NCBI RefSeq assembly: GCF_003946725.1
Contig: NZ_RHOY01000020.1
Coordinates: forward strand, 1 to 59,210
DNA length: 59,210 bases
Origin: Agrilactobacillus yilanensis
GTDB taxonomy: Bacteria; Bacillota; Bacilli; Lactobacillales; Lactobacillaceae
Direction: 5' to 3'
Part shown: piece by piece, positions 1 through 7,476 of the stretch
Layout of the letters: every line of letters begins with the position of its first letter
How positions within the stretch are numbered: position 1 is the first letter of the stretch
Position numbers and translations under genes: made by a program
Notes under the pieces: model-generated
What the model saw: the letters and a program-made list of their open reading frames with translations, nothing else
What the model was told of the DNA's origin: nothing
The model's database searches: none

Positions 1-74
1 ACTTGGCAGGTAGTCGCCTGCGACTAGCAACAAGGCGTAGTTATATGTAGAAATCAGTGTTGGTGAGCGCGTTT
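1..74 (+). repeat. Partial copy of dispersed palindromic repeat (subtype B)
   Basis: The window opens inside a copy of the repeat family described at 15979-16340. The visible part is the right half, with the GTAG-TTA core, the AGAAATCAGT segment typical of subtype B, an outer arm GTGTTGG at 57-63 and the terminal GCGCGTTT. The left half lies outside the window, so pairing of the outer arm cannot be checked. Bases 75-206 hold no recognisable gene. Confidence 0.75.
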
Positions 75-206
75 CAAAAAGCGAATATAGAATAAAACCG
101 CCATAAGCCCACATTTCACCTACAACCTAGCCCAACCCAAGCACCAAAAATTACACTTAAAAACAGACATAGCCTAATATTTTTTAAAATAATCTACTCA
201 TCACAG

Positions 207-235
207 TTTAAAGTGGCATAATAATACTATATGAT
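207..235 (+). promoter_or_regulatory. Promoter of the first NADH oxidase gene
   Basis: A TTTAAA box (207-212) and a TATGAT box (230-235) are separated by 17 bases, 36 bases ahead of the start codon. An AGGAGG ribosome binding site follows near 256-261. Inferred from sequence only. Confidence 0.5.
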
Positions 236-270
236 AGAGATACAAACAAATATTCAGGAGGCCTGCCTAG

Positions 271-1674
271 ATGAAAGTTGTGATCATTGGTGCCACTCAT
301 GCTGGCACATTGGCAGCACAAGAAATTTTAAAGTACCACCCAGAAACAGAAATCACCATCTACGAACGCTACGACAATTTCTCATTTTATTCTTGTGGCA
401 TTTCATTATATTTAGACGGCGAAGTCAATCAGCTTGAAGACTTTGTTTACGCCACACCTGGTGAACTCCGAGAAATGGGGGCAGATGTCAAAGATAAACA
501 TGACGTCATGCAAGTTGATGCAAAAGCTAAAACAGTTTTAGTCGCCAATATGAAAACCGGGGATGTCTTCACCGATCACTATGACAAACTCGTGATGGCA
601 ACCGGTTCTTCCATTGATATGCCCGCCATGTTTGATATTGACCGCTCACAAGTCCTGCTTTGTAAAAATTATCAAGAAGCCAAAGAAATTTATAATGCTT
701 CAAAAAATAAAAAGCATATCGCCATTATTGGCGGTGGTTATGCCGGCACTGAATTTGCAGAAAGCTTTGCAAAGATCGGGCATGACGTCCACTTATTCCA
801 AAGTCACGATCGTATTTTAAATAACTATTTAGATAAAGATGCCTCAGATCGAGCCACCGCTTTACTAGAAGAACATGGCATCCATGTCCACTTAAATCAA
901 AAAGTAACCGCACTCATCGGTAACACTGACGGCTCGGTTACCTTACGCACACCTACAGATGAGTTCACTTTAGATATTGCGATTACCAGTACCGGTTTTA
1001 TTCCAAATACAAACCTACTCAAAGATCAAGTAACCCTCAGCAGTAATGGTGCCTTAGTCATTAACGATCATATGCAGACCTCAGATCCCGACATTTATGC
1101 CGCCGGAGATTGCGCGATCGTCCGCTTTAATCCCACTGGACAACAAGATTACACGCCACTCGCTAGTAACGCTTTAAGACAAGGCTTTTTAGTCGCCCAC
1201 AATATTTTCGGTGATAATTACCCTTACATGGGCACTCAAGCCACTTCCGCGATAAAACTCTTCGACCACTGTTTAGCCACCACCGGCCTAACTTTAGATC
1301 GGGCATTATCAAAGGGCCTAAATGCTAAAAAGGCTGTCTATGAAGGTACCTGGCGGCCGACCTATATGCCGACAACGGATGCGTTAACCATTAATTTAAT
1401 TTACGACCAAGATTCTCGGCGCATTTTAGGCGCTCAATTTTGGAGCAAACATGAAATCACCCAATCGGCAAATGCCGTTTCCATCGCCATTCAAAATAAT
1501 AATACAATTGACGACTTAGCTTTAGTGGACATGTTGTTCCAGCCAAACTTTGACTTTCCATTTAATTATTTGAATCTTGTGGCACAAAACGCCGTTGAAC
1601 AAGAGCGACAAGCTGGCCACAAAACGCCCCGATTCACCGCCCTTGGCTACAAAGCTGACGAAGAAAATAACTAA
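271..1674 (+). CDS. FAD-dependent NADH oxidase/peroxidase family protein (copy 1)
   Basis: This is a 467-residue pyridine nucleotide-disulfide oxidoreductase of the NADH oxidase/NADH peroxidase/CoA-disulfide reductase group. The N-terminal FAD-binding motif (residues 4-13) contains the family's active-site His10, and Cys42 in the SCGISLYL segment is the redox cysteine that cycles through a sulfenic acid. A second nucleotide-binding motif, GGGYAGTE, lies near residue 152, and the FAD-contacting AAGDCA is near residue 278. Family members reduce O2 to water or H2O2 to water with NADH, giving cytosolic NAD+ regeneration and oxygen tolerance. Sequence cannot separate oxidase from peroxidase. It has its own promoter and a strong Shine-Dalgarno, and is closely similar to the gene at 2574. 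Confidence 0.9.
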   Translation: MKVVIIGATHAGTLAAQEILKYHPETEITIYERYDNFSFYSCGISLYLDGEVNQLEDFVYATPGELREMGADVKDKHDVMQVDAKAKTVLVANMKTGDVFTDHYDKLVMATGSSIDMPAMFDIDRSQVLLCKNYQEAKEIYNASKNKKHIAIIGGGYAGTEFAESFAKIGHDVHLFQSHDRILNNYLDKDASDRATALLEEHGIHVHLNQKVTALIGNTDGSVTLRTPTDEFTLDIAITSTGFIPNTNLLKDQVTLSSNGALVINDHMQTSDPDIYAAGDCAIVRFNPTGQQDYTPLASNALRQGFLVAHNIFGDNYPYMGTQATSAIKLFDHCLATTGLTLDRALSKGLNAKKAVYEGTWRPTYMPTTDALTINLIYDQDSRRILGAQFWSKHEITQSANAVSIAIQNNNTIDDLALVDMLFQPNFDFPFNYLNLVAQNAVEQERQAGHKTPRFTALGYKADEENN

Positions 1675-1683
1675 ATTCTCATC

Positions 1684-1732
1684 AAAAAAAGCGACGGCTG
1701 CAGTTTAATCTTCTGCAGCCGTCGCTAAACAT
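1684..1732 (-). terminator. Intrinsic terminator between convergent genes
   Basis: Perfect 13-bp arms (1691-1703 and 1713-1725, GCGACGGCTGCAG and complement) enclose a 9-base loop. Read on the minus strand the stem is followed by seven T, so it mainly terminates the EAL gene; it may also stop transcription from the left. Confidence 0.85.
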
Positions 1733-1771
1733 CAAAAAATCAGTACGCCAAAGAAACTAGGGCCTACTGAT

Positions 1772-2455
1772 CTAGTGTTTTTTTCGGTCTTCTTTTAGTT
1801 TAAATAAGTGCGGTTTGCCATAATAATACCCTTGGCGAAAAGGGATCTTCAAATTATCCAGCAAACGGTCTTCTTCTTCGCTTTCCATGCCTTCAATAAT
1901 CAGCCGTAAATTATAATTTTTAGCAACTTGATTCCAAAAAACAACTTGTTCTGGAATTTCGTATTCTCGCTTTTCCTGACGGAAGTTTTGCATAGCTAAC
2001 TTGATTTCGCTGGCACCATCTAACAACGGTTCAATATTAATGAAAGTATTTTCCCCAGTACCTACATCATCTAAGCTTAGTTGGATCCCGTGTTGCTGAT
2101 AAAGATCAATTTGTTTTAACATCTGTTCTTCACTGATATCTTTATCGACAGATTCTTCTGTCACTTCAACAATTAAAGAAACCGGATAAATATGATGTTG
2201 TGCATCTAGCAGAGCCGCTGCCATCTCTTGATCCACAAATTGGGAACGATTTAAATTAATAGATACCGAGCCAATTTTTAATGATAATTCAACAGCCGTT
2301 TGTTTTAATAATTCGACTTGTGTATGAATTGGAATAGATGCAAAATTCTTCGGTAATTGCCAATGACCATCTTCAAATTTACGAATTAACATCTCATAAC
2401 CAATGAGTGATTTTGTAAATTTGTTAAGTTGTGGTTGAATAAAGTATCGATACAT
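1772..2455 (-). CDS. EAL-domain cyclic-di-GMP phosphodiesterase
   Basis: A 227-residue protein that is essentially one EAL domain, with no membrane segment or sensor domain. The signature is ExLxR rather than literal EAL: EMLIR near residue 21. Further catalytic-type positions are present: Asn in INLNRSQF (about 105), Glu in VEVTEES (about 134), the DDVGTG loop (about 159), Lys in IKLAMQ (about 182) and Glu in EGMESEE (about 217). Enzymatic hydrolysis of c-di-GMP is therefore plausible. GGGGGA precedes the ATG. It sits alone on the minus strand between two NADH oxidase paralogs and about 3 kb from a GGDEF gene, which suggests a local c-di-GMP turnover pair. Confidence 0.85.
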   Translation of the reverse strand: MYRYFIQPQLNKFTKSLIGYEMLIRKFEDGHWQLPKNFASIPIHTQVELLKQTAVELSLKIGSVSINLNRSQFVDQEMAAALLDAQHHIYPVSLIVEVTEESVDKDISEEQMLKQIDLYQQHGIQLSLDDVGTGENTFINIEPLLDGASEIKLAMQNFRQEKREYEIPEQVVFWNQVAKNYNLRLIIEGMESEEEDRLLDNLKIPFRQGYYYGKPHLFKLKEDRKKH

Positions 2456-2500
2456 TCAACGGTCCCCCAAATAAATCTTTCGTTATCAACAATTATATCA

Positions 2501-2528
2501 TTAACTAGCGTAAAATATAGAGTATAAT
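2501..2528 (+). promoter_or_regulatory. Promoter of the NADH oxidase 2 - GH8 - GGDEF operon
   Basis: TTAACT (2501-2506), a 16-base spacer and a perfect TATAAT (2523-2528) lie in the 118-bp gap shared with the divergent EAL gene. TAGGAGG (2556-2562) follows ahead of the ATG. Confidence 0.6.
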
Positions 2529-2573
2529 GTTCCACAAAAAAATTGGTATATATTTTAGGAGGCAATTTTAACT

Positions 2574-3980
2574 ATGAAAATCATCGTTATTGGCGCAACA
2601 CATGCAGGAACCCTTGCCGCTCAGGAAATTTTAAAAATACACCCTGAGGCAGAAGTTACGATCTATGAACGTCACAACAACTTTTCATTTTTATCTTGTG
2701 GTATTTCTTTATACTTAGATGGTCAAGTTAAAAGACTAGAAGACATGTTTTATGCCTCACCTGATGATTTGCGGGAATTGGGCGCTACTGTAAAAGATAG
2801 CCATGATGTTGTAAAAATTGATGCCAAACGTAAAACCGTTCAAGTTGCCAACATGACTAACGGGGAAGTCTTTACCGACCACTATGACAAACTTGTCATG
2901 ACGACCGGTTCTTCCGTCATTGTACCACCAATGTATGGCATTGATGAATCTAAGGTCTTACTGTGCAAAAACTATCAACAGGCCATCGAAGTTTATGAAG
3001 CCGCTAAAGAAAATAAACGCATTGCCATTATTGGTGCGGGTTATGCAGGTACTGAATTTGCTGAAAGTTTTGCTAAAACCGGCCATGAAGTGCAAGTTTT
3101 CCAAGGTCGCGGTCAAATTCTAAATAACTACATGGGTAGAACCGCATCCACTTGGGCGGTTAATTTATTAACAGATTTTGGGATTGATGTGCACTTAAAT
3201 CACCATGTTGAAGCCTTTGATGATGATTCAATCACTATCGAAACAAACCAGGGGGATTATACTGCAGATTTAGCTGTCATCAGCACTGGTTTTGTCCCTA
3301 ACTCTGAATTATTAATGGGTCAAGTCAAAACAGCGCAAAATGGTGCCTTTTTGATTGACGATTATATGCAGACTTCCGATCCAGATATTTATGCTGGGGG
3401 GGACTGTGCGGTGGTACGCTTCAATCCAACGGGTAAGTCTGCTTATACCCCACTGGCCACTAATGCCATTCGTCAAGCCTTTTTAATTGCCCATAATATT
3501 TTTGATCATAACTATCCTTATATGGGCACTCAGGCTACTTCTGCCATGAAACTGTTCGGTTATTCTTTAGCTACAACTGGTTTAACGTTAGAACATGCTC
3601 AAGAAAAAGGCTTTAATGCCGATGAAGTCATCTATAGAGGGACTTGGCGACCAGAATATATGCCGGATACAGACGACTTATCCATTGTCCTGATCTACGA
3701 TAAAGATAATCGTAAAATTTTAGGGGCGCAGTTGTGGAGCAAACATGAAATTACTCAGTCCGCCAATGCGTTATCTATTGCGATTCAAAATAACAACACT
3801 ATTGACGACCTATCTCTTGTGGATATGCTCTTCCAGCCAAACTTTGATTTTCCATTTAACTACTTGAACTTAGTGGCACAAATGGCTGTTGAAAAAGAAC
3901 GTCAAGCTGGCAATACTACCCCTCGATTCACGGCACTAGGACACAAAGTAGATGAAGATGATCCAGAAGTTAATGCCTAA
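2574..3980 (+). CDS. FAD-dependent NADH oxidase/peroxidase family protein (copy 2)
   Basis: A 468-residue paralog of the protein at 271, clearly similar along the whole length, including His10, Cys42 (in FLSCGISLYL), the NAD-binding GAGYAGTE near residue 152 and the FAD-contacting AGGDCA. The reaction is presumably NADH-dependent reduction of O2 or H2O2. It differs in context: it has a consensus promoter, and its 3' end overlaps the start region of the GH8-like lipoprotein gene, so the two are probably co-transcribed and translationally coupled. The paralogs face the same way with an EAL gene between them, suggesting duplication followed by insertion or rearrangement. Which paralog is the main oxidase cannot be told from sequence. 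Confidence 0.9.
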   Translation: MKIIVIGATHAGTLAAQEILKIHPEAEVTIYERHNNFSFLSCGISLYLDGQVKRLEDMFYASPDDLRELGATVKDSHDVVKIDAKRKTVQVANMTNGEVFTDHYDKLVMTTGSSVIVPPMYGIDESKVLLCKNYQQAIEVYEAAKENKRIAIIGAGYAGTEFAESFAKTGHEVQVFQGRGQILNNYMGRTASTWAVNLLTDFGIDVHLNHHVEAFDDDSITIETNQGDYTADLAVISTGFVPNSELLMGQVKTAQNGAFLIDDYMQTSDPDIYAGGDCAVVRFNPTGKSAYTPLATNAIRQAFLIAHNIFDHNYPYMGTQATSAMKLFGYSLATTGLTLEHAQEKGFNADEVIYRGTWRPEYMPDTDDLSIVLIYDKDNRKILGAQLWSKHEITQSANALSIAIQNNNTIDDLSLVDMLFQPNFDFPFNYLNLVAQMAVEKERQAGNTTPRFTALGHKVDEDDPEVNA

Positions 3981-5118
3981 GTCTATGCCTTTAAAATTTA
4001 CCTGGTTAATGCTGAGTCTCTTAATTTTACTCAGCATTACCGGCTGTCAAAAAAAAGACGTTGCCCCTGTGACCCCTAAAGCCGCTGCCAGTGATGTCTT
4101 ATCCACCAGTAAAATTAATCAAGATAACCGTTATGCCAGCCAACAAAAAGCATTGGTTTCTTTTTTGAATCGAAAAATGGTTCAAAAACAAGGGATTTAT
4201 ACAAACGTTCAAGCGACTGCCAATAGCAGCGAAGTGGCGACTGGCCATGAAATGCTCAGTGAATCTTCTGGTTTTTGGTTAGAGTATTTAGCGGTTAACG
4301 GTCGAAAAAAAGAATTTGCGGCTTTTTACAAAGCAACTAAAAAAACATTTGACCAAAACGGTCAGCAGTTCAGCTATCGCTATAATCCCAATACTCAAAA
4401 GAAGTATTCTGTAAATGCTACTTTAGATGATCTCCGAATTTTACGGGCATTAGTCATCTATGATGCGGTTAATCAGACGGATAAATATAAAAAAGAAGCC
4501 AACCAGCGCTTTGCTTATTTGCGTCAAAACTGCATCCTCGATGGCCATTTAATCGATTATTATGATGTCAAAGAAAAACAGGGTAACCACAGTGGTGCCT
4601 TAGCTTACTTTGATTTACGAACACTAAAATATTTTGAAAGTTCAAAAGTCTATCAAAGGCAGCTTAAAGTTGTCAAAGGCGGCTACTTAGGGGATGTTTT
4701 TCCCTTATATGCTGCCAGCTTCAACTGGAAAACCAATCAATACGCTCAAAAGAATTTAAACACTTCTGAAGCTTTAGAAACATTGTTACATCTATCTGAA
4801 GTGGGTGCATTGAAAAAAACCAGTCGTCACTGGCTGGCGCAGCAAATCCAGCATCAATCACTGACAAACGGCTATACAATCAATGGCGTTAGTGTTAATA
4901 ACAATCAGTCCTCTGCCAACTATGCCTTAGCAGCTATGATTTTTGCCAACGTTAATGATGAAAAGCATTACCATCAAGCAATGAAAATTGTTTGGTCTAG
5001 TCAGATTAAAAATAATTCCTCTGGCTTCAACGGCGGTTTATCACAAGCCGCCAATAAAAGTTATTCATTTAATAACTTAACAGCTCTAACCGCGGCGCAA
5101 TTCTCTGTCAGTCCTTAA
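3973..5118 (+). CDS. GH8-like (six-hairpin) lipoprotein glycoside hydrolase
   Basis: A probable lipoprotein of about 380 residues. A hydrophobic stretch ends in a lipobox (LSITGC), then a spacer and a catalytic-type domain. Its layout resembles glycoside hydrolase family 8: a Glu in the segment VATGHEMLSESSGFW (general acid position) and an acidic NATLDDLRILRAL segment, where the family has its second acidic residue. This assignment is by motif only and distant. In-frame ATGs lie at 3952, 3973 and 3985; all overlap or touch the upstream stop, and 3973 or 3985 gives the best signal peptide. GH8 lipoproteins accompany c-di-GMP-controlled exopolysaccharide loci in other Firmicutes, which fits the GGDEF gene 50 bases downstream. 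Confidence 0.7.
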   Translation: MPKSMPLKFTWLMLSLLILLSITGCQKKDVAPVTPKAAASDVLSTSKINQDNRYASQQKALVSFLNRKMVQKQGIYTNVQATANSSEVATGHEMLSESSGFWLEYLAVNGRKKEFAAFYKATKKTFDQNGQQFSYRYNPNTQKKYSVNATLDDLRILRALVIYDAVNQTDKYKKEANQRFAYLRQNCILDGHLIDYYDVKEKQGNHSGALAYFDLRTLKYFESSKVYQRQLKVVKGGYLGDVFPLYAASFNWKTNQYAQKNLNTSEALETLLHLSEVGALKKTSRHWLAQQIQHQSLTNGYTINGVSVNNNQSSANYALAAMIFANVNDEKHYHQAMKIVWSSQIKNNSSGFNGGLSQAANKSYSFNNLTALTAAQFSVSP

Positions 5119-5168
5119 TTTAACGCTGTCAAATCCGATTGCCACTCAGAAAGGAAAATACGTTTAAC

Positions 5169-6338
5169 ATGACATGGCATTCATGGCTGATCCCCCCTCT
5201 AATCACAAGCATTTTTTTCGAACTCGGAATACTATTGCTCTACGAGTTAATTGTCAAAATTATTATTGATCATCAAGTCGACTACGATCATGCCAACCGT
5301 TTGATCGGTCGATTCACAGCTGGCTATCTTTTTATCCTCTATTTACTCTTGGACATTGCAGCGGTAACTGGTGGTGACCAAGTCGCTTTTGCAAATTTCA
5401 GATTAATTATTCTATTTACCATGGTCCTTTTTCTTGAGAGTTTACCAAGTCGTATCTCCATTGGTTTAGCTCTGATTTTAGAACTTTTGGTCTATCATCC
5501 GATTGCCAAAATGATCTCTCAAATAACGGCGATCTTCTTACTCCTCGGTTTATCCGCCTATATTCATCGGCGCCTACCTCGACGCAGTTTTTTAACACGG
5601 ACGATTCTATCCATTATTGCCGGTGCTATCTTCTGGGGGGTTATCGAACGTTCCAGCAATTTGTCTTGGTCTCAGACGCTCACGCAATTTCTATTTTTTA
5701 CCATCCAAGTTACGATTTTAATTTGGGCGATCGTCGTCTTAGAACGGACAAACAAGTTGGCCCTATTGAATTCCAGGTATGCCAAATACGACGCCCTAAC
5801 TGGGGTACGAAACTTGCGCTTTTTCAGGGATGAGTTTGACAAAGAAATTATTCGTTCCCGACGCAGTGAAACACCTTTAGTTCTAATCGCGGTGGATATT
5901 GACCACTTTAAACATATCAATGACACCTATGGCCATTTGGCAGGGGATGCCGTCTTAAAGCAAGTCACCACCCGCCTAATTGAAATTACTTCAAAATTCA
6001 ATCGAGACATTACGATTTATCGTGTTGGCGGCGAGGAATTTAATATCCTTGTACCAAATGCGGATACTTACCAAGGTGCTCAAATTGCCACGCAATGTCG
6101 ACAAGAATTATCTGCGGCGCCAGTTCAATTTGGCGACAAAATTATCCCGGTAACGCTCTCATTAGGTGTGGCAGATTTAATAGATGAGGATACAAGTTTG
6201 ACCCTTTATAATCGTGCCGACCAAAATCTTTATCTTTCCAAAGGCCGCGGCAGAAACTTAGTCACTGTGAATTTTAAAACTTTAACAAATGAAACCGATC
6301 CGGTTACACCTCCGGAAACACAGCATAAAACCAATTAA
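5169..6338 (+). CDS. Membrane-bound GGDEF diguanylate cyclase
   Basis: About 389 residues from the ATG at 5169; an upstream TTG at 5139 is in frame, but the AAAGGA site near 5150 favours the ATG. Roughly six hydrophobic membrane segments fill residues 1-195, followed by a GGDEF domain with the intact GGEEF catalytic loop (VGGEEF) and the metal-binding DIDHFKHINDTYGH segment. It should make c-di-GMP from GTP at the cytoplasmic face. The residues where an RxxD inhibitory site would sit before GGEEF are not R and D, so product inhibition through a canonical I-site is unlikely. It is the last gene of the oxidase-GH8-GGDEF unit and the likely partner of the EAL protein at 1772. Confidence 0.9.
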   Translation: MTWHSWLIPPLITSIFFELGILLLYELIVKIIIDHQVDYDHANRLIGRFTAGYLFILYLLLDIAAVTGGDQVAFANFRLIILFTMVLFLESLPSRISIGLALILELLVYHPIAKMISQITAIFLLLGLSAYIHRRLPRRSFLTRTILSIIAGAIFWGVIERSSNLSWSQTLTQFLFFTIQVTILIWAIVVLERTNKLALLNSRYAKYDALTGVRNLRFFRDEFDKEIIRSRRSETPLVLIAVDIDHFKHINDTYGHLAGDAVLKQVTTRLIEITSKFNRDITIYRVGGEEFNILVPNADTYQGAQIATQCRQELSAAPVQFGDKIIPVTLSLGVADLIDEDTSLTLYNRADQNLYLSKGRGRNLVTVNFKTLTNETDPVTPPETQHKTN

Positions 6339-6341
6339 CTT

Positions 6342-6390
6342 AAAAGAGGCCCAGTCAAAAAATAATTTTTGATCAGGCCTCTTTAATTTG
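6342..6390. terminator. Bidirectional intrinsic terminator
   Basis: AAAGAGGCC and GGCCTCTTT arms (about 6343-6351 and 6376-6384) with an extended inner A/T stem lie between the convergent GGDEF gene and the small gene at 6409; T-runs exist on both strands. Confidence 0.8.
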
Positions 6391-6408
6391 TTTTAAAATT
6401 TACTTATT

Positions 6409-6711
6409 TTACTGTTTACTGAACCAATTATTAATCGTTTTGGGCATAAAACTCCCTTGTTGCCGACTAACTTGAACCAAAACTTTATATAGCGTATCTA
6501 TCGCTCTTGGTGGTTGGAAATGATGTACTGCCCGATATTGGGCAATGGCGATGCTTAGCTTCGTTGCAATCTCTTGATAATCCGTTCCCGCTTCTAGCGC
6601 GTCAGAAAAGTGCTGCAACATTGTAGAAAGTTCATTATCTTTACGAACTGCTTTATCTTTAGCAGCTTTTTCAATCTGATCAAAGACAAAAATCGCTTTT
6701 TGATCCATCAT
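6409..6711 (-). CDS. Small helical protein, possibly bacteriocin-immunity-like
   Basis: A 100-residue soluble, mostly helical, Lys/Gln-rich protein without a signal peptide or membrane segment. Length and helix-rich pattern recall the enterocin A-type immunity family (four-helix bundle, about 100 residues), but no diagnostic motif is visible, so this is a weak assignment. GTAGGGGGC lies just before the start; the ATG at 6708 is equally possible. No bacteriocin precursor with a double-glycine leader was recognised nearby, so any immunity role would be orphan. Confidence 0.55.
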   Translation of the reverse strand: MMDQKAIFVFDQIEKAAKDKAVRKDNELSTMLQHFSDALEAGTDYQEIATKLSIAIAQYRAVHHFQPPRAIDTLYKVLVQVSRQQGSFMPKTINNWFSKQ

Positions 6712-6771
6712 TAATGCCCCCTACATAAATAATTTAGTTCTGCCTAAATATAACAAAGCTTGTAAACCCTG

Positions 6772-7326
6772 TCAAGGCGCCATCGTACTGATCGCCAGTT
6801 TAATCGTTGCTTCAAACCGCTCATCCACTTGTGCCGGGTTTAACCGGAAGAAGCCACCAATCTCTTGCATAATAAAACCGAATAGCGTAGAGCGATACAA
6901 AGTAGATTCAATCCGACCGTTAGAATCTTTTAAATGTAACGGTTCAAAAATTCCGTTATAAAGTTCTATTAATGCTTCATGGGTTCGGACACTATTTTGC
7001 TTATTTAAATTCAATAAAACTGGGGCAATATTTCGATGCTCTTGGCAGGCTTTTCGAAAAGCATTGGCAAAAGTCATCAAGGCGGCTTCCCCTGAAACAC
7101 CGGTGAGTTCTTGATGCAAATGCTCTGACAAGTTATTAACAAATTGTAAACTGACTTGGTCAATTAAATCCCCTAGACTGTCTACATAATTATAAATGGA
7201 CTGGGGCCGTACATCTAAGGCTTCTGCTAAATCTCGAATTGTTAAAGCTTCAATGCCTGCTGCTTCAATCATCTCATTAGCCGTTTCTAAAACTTTTTCT
7301 TTGGATAAGGTTCTTCTTTTTACCAT
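6772..7326 (-). CDS. TetR family repressor of the adjacent efflux pump
   Basis: A 184-residue TetR-family regulator. The N-terminal helix-turn-helix is at about residues 25-50 (LTIRDLAEALDVRPQSIYNYV), followed by a helical ligand-binding C-terminal part. It is divergent from an EmrB-type pump gene, with a 150-bp gap carrying a perfect palindrome on the pump promoter. The usual logic for such pairs is repression of the pump, relieved by a toxic ligand. A TATAAT box for this gene lies on the minus strand at 7360-7365. The ligand is unknown. Confidence 0.88.
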   Translation of the reverse strand: MVKRRTLSKEKVLETANEMIEAAGIEALTIRDLAEALDVRPQSIYNYVDSLGDLIDQVSLQFVNNLSEHLHQELTGVSGEAALMTFANAFRKACQEHRNIAPVLLNLNKQNSVRTHEALIELYNGIFEPLHLKDSNGRIESTLYRSTLFGFIMQEIGGFFRLNPAQVDERFEATIKLAISTMAP

Positions 7327-7405
7327 CGTATGCCTCGCTTTATTTCGAATATAACTTCTATTATACGTGGCAAAAATTAAAAAACAAACTGATTATAATA
7401 GAACG

Positions 7406-7441
7406 TAAACTGTTGACAACAGTTTAGTGAAGAACTATGAT
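7406..7441 (+). promoter_or_regulatory. Pump promoter with perfect 21-bp TetR operator
   Basis: Consensus TTGACA (7413-7418), a 17-base spacer and TATGAT (7436-7441). The -35 box lies inside a perfect palindrome at 7406-7426, with 10-base arms (TAAACTGTTG and CAACAGTTTA) around a central A. A repressor bound here would block RNA polymerase directly; the divergent TetR protein is the obvious candidate. Confidence 0.85.
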
Positions 7442-7476
7442 AACCACAGTAAAAAAAGTTGGAGAGGTTCTTAAAC

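Noticed and set aside
231-437. 68-codon ORF overlapping the start of the first NADH oxidase
   Set aside because: Out-of-frame shadow; the oxidase frame has the ribosome binding site and full family homology.
6409-6711. A complete bacteriocin locus
   Set aside because: No precursor peptide with a double-glycine leader, no processing transporter and no histidine kinase nearby; only a weak immunity-like protein.
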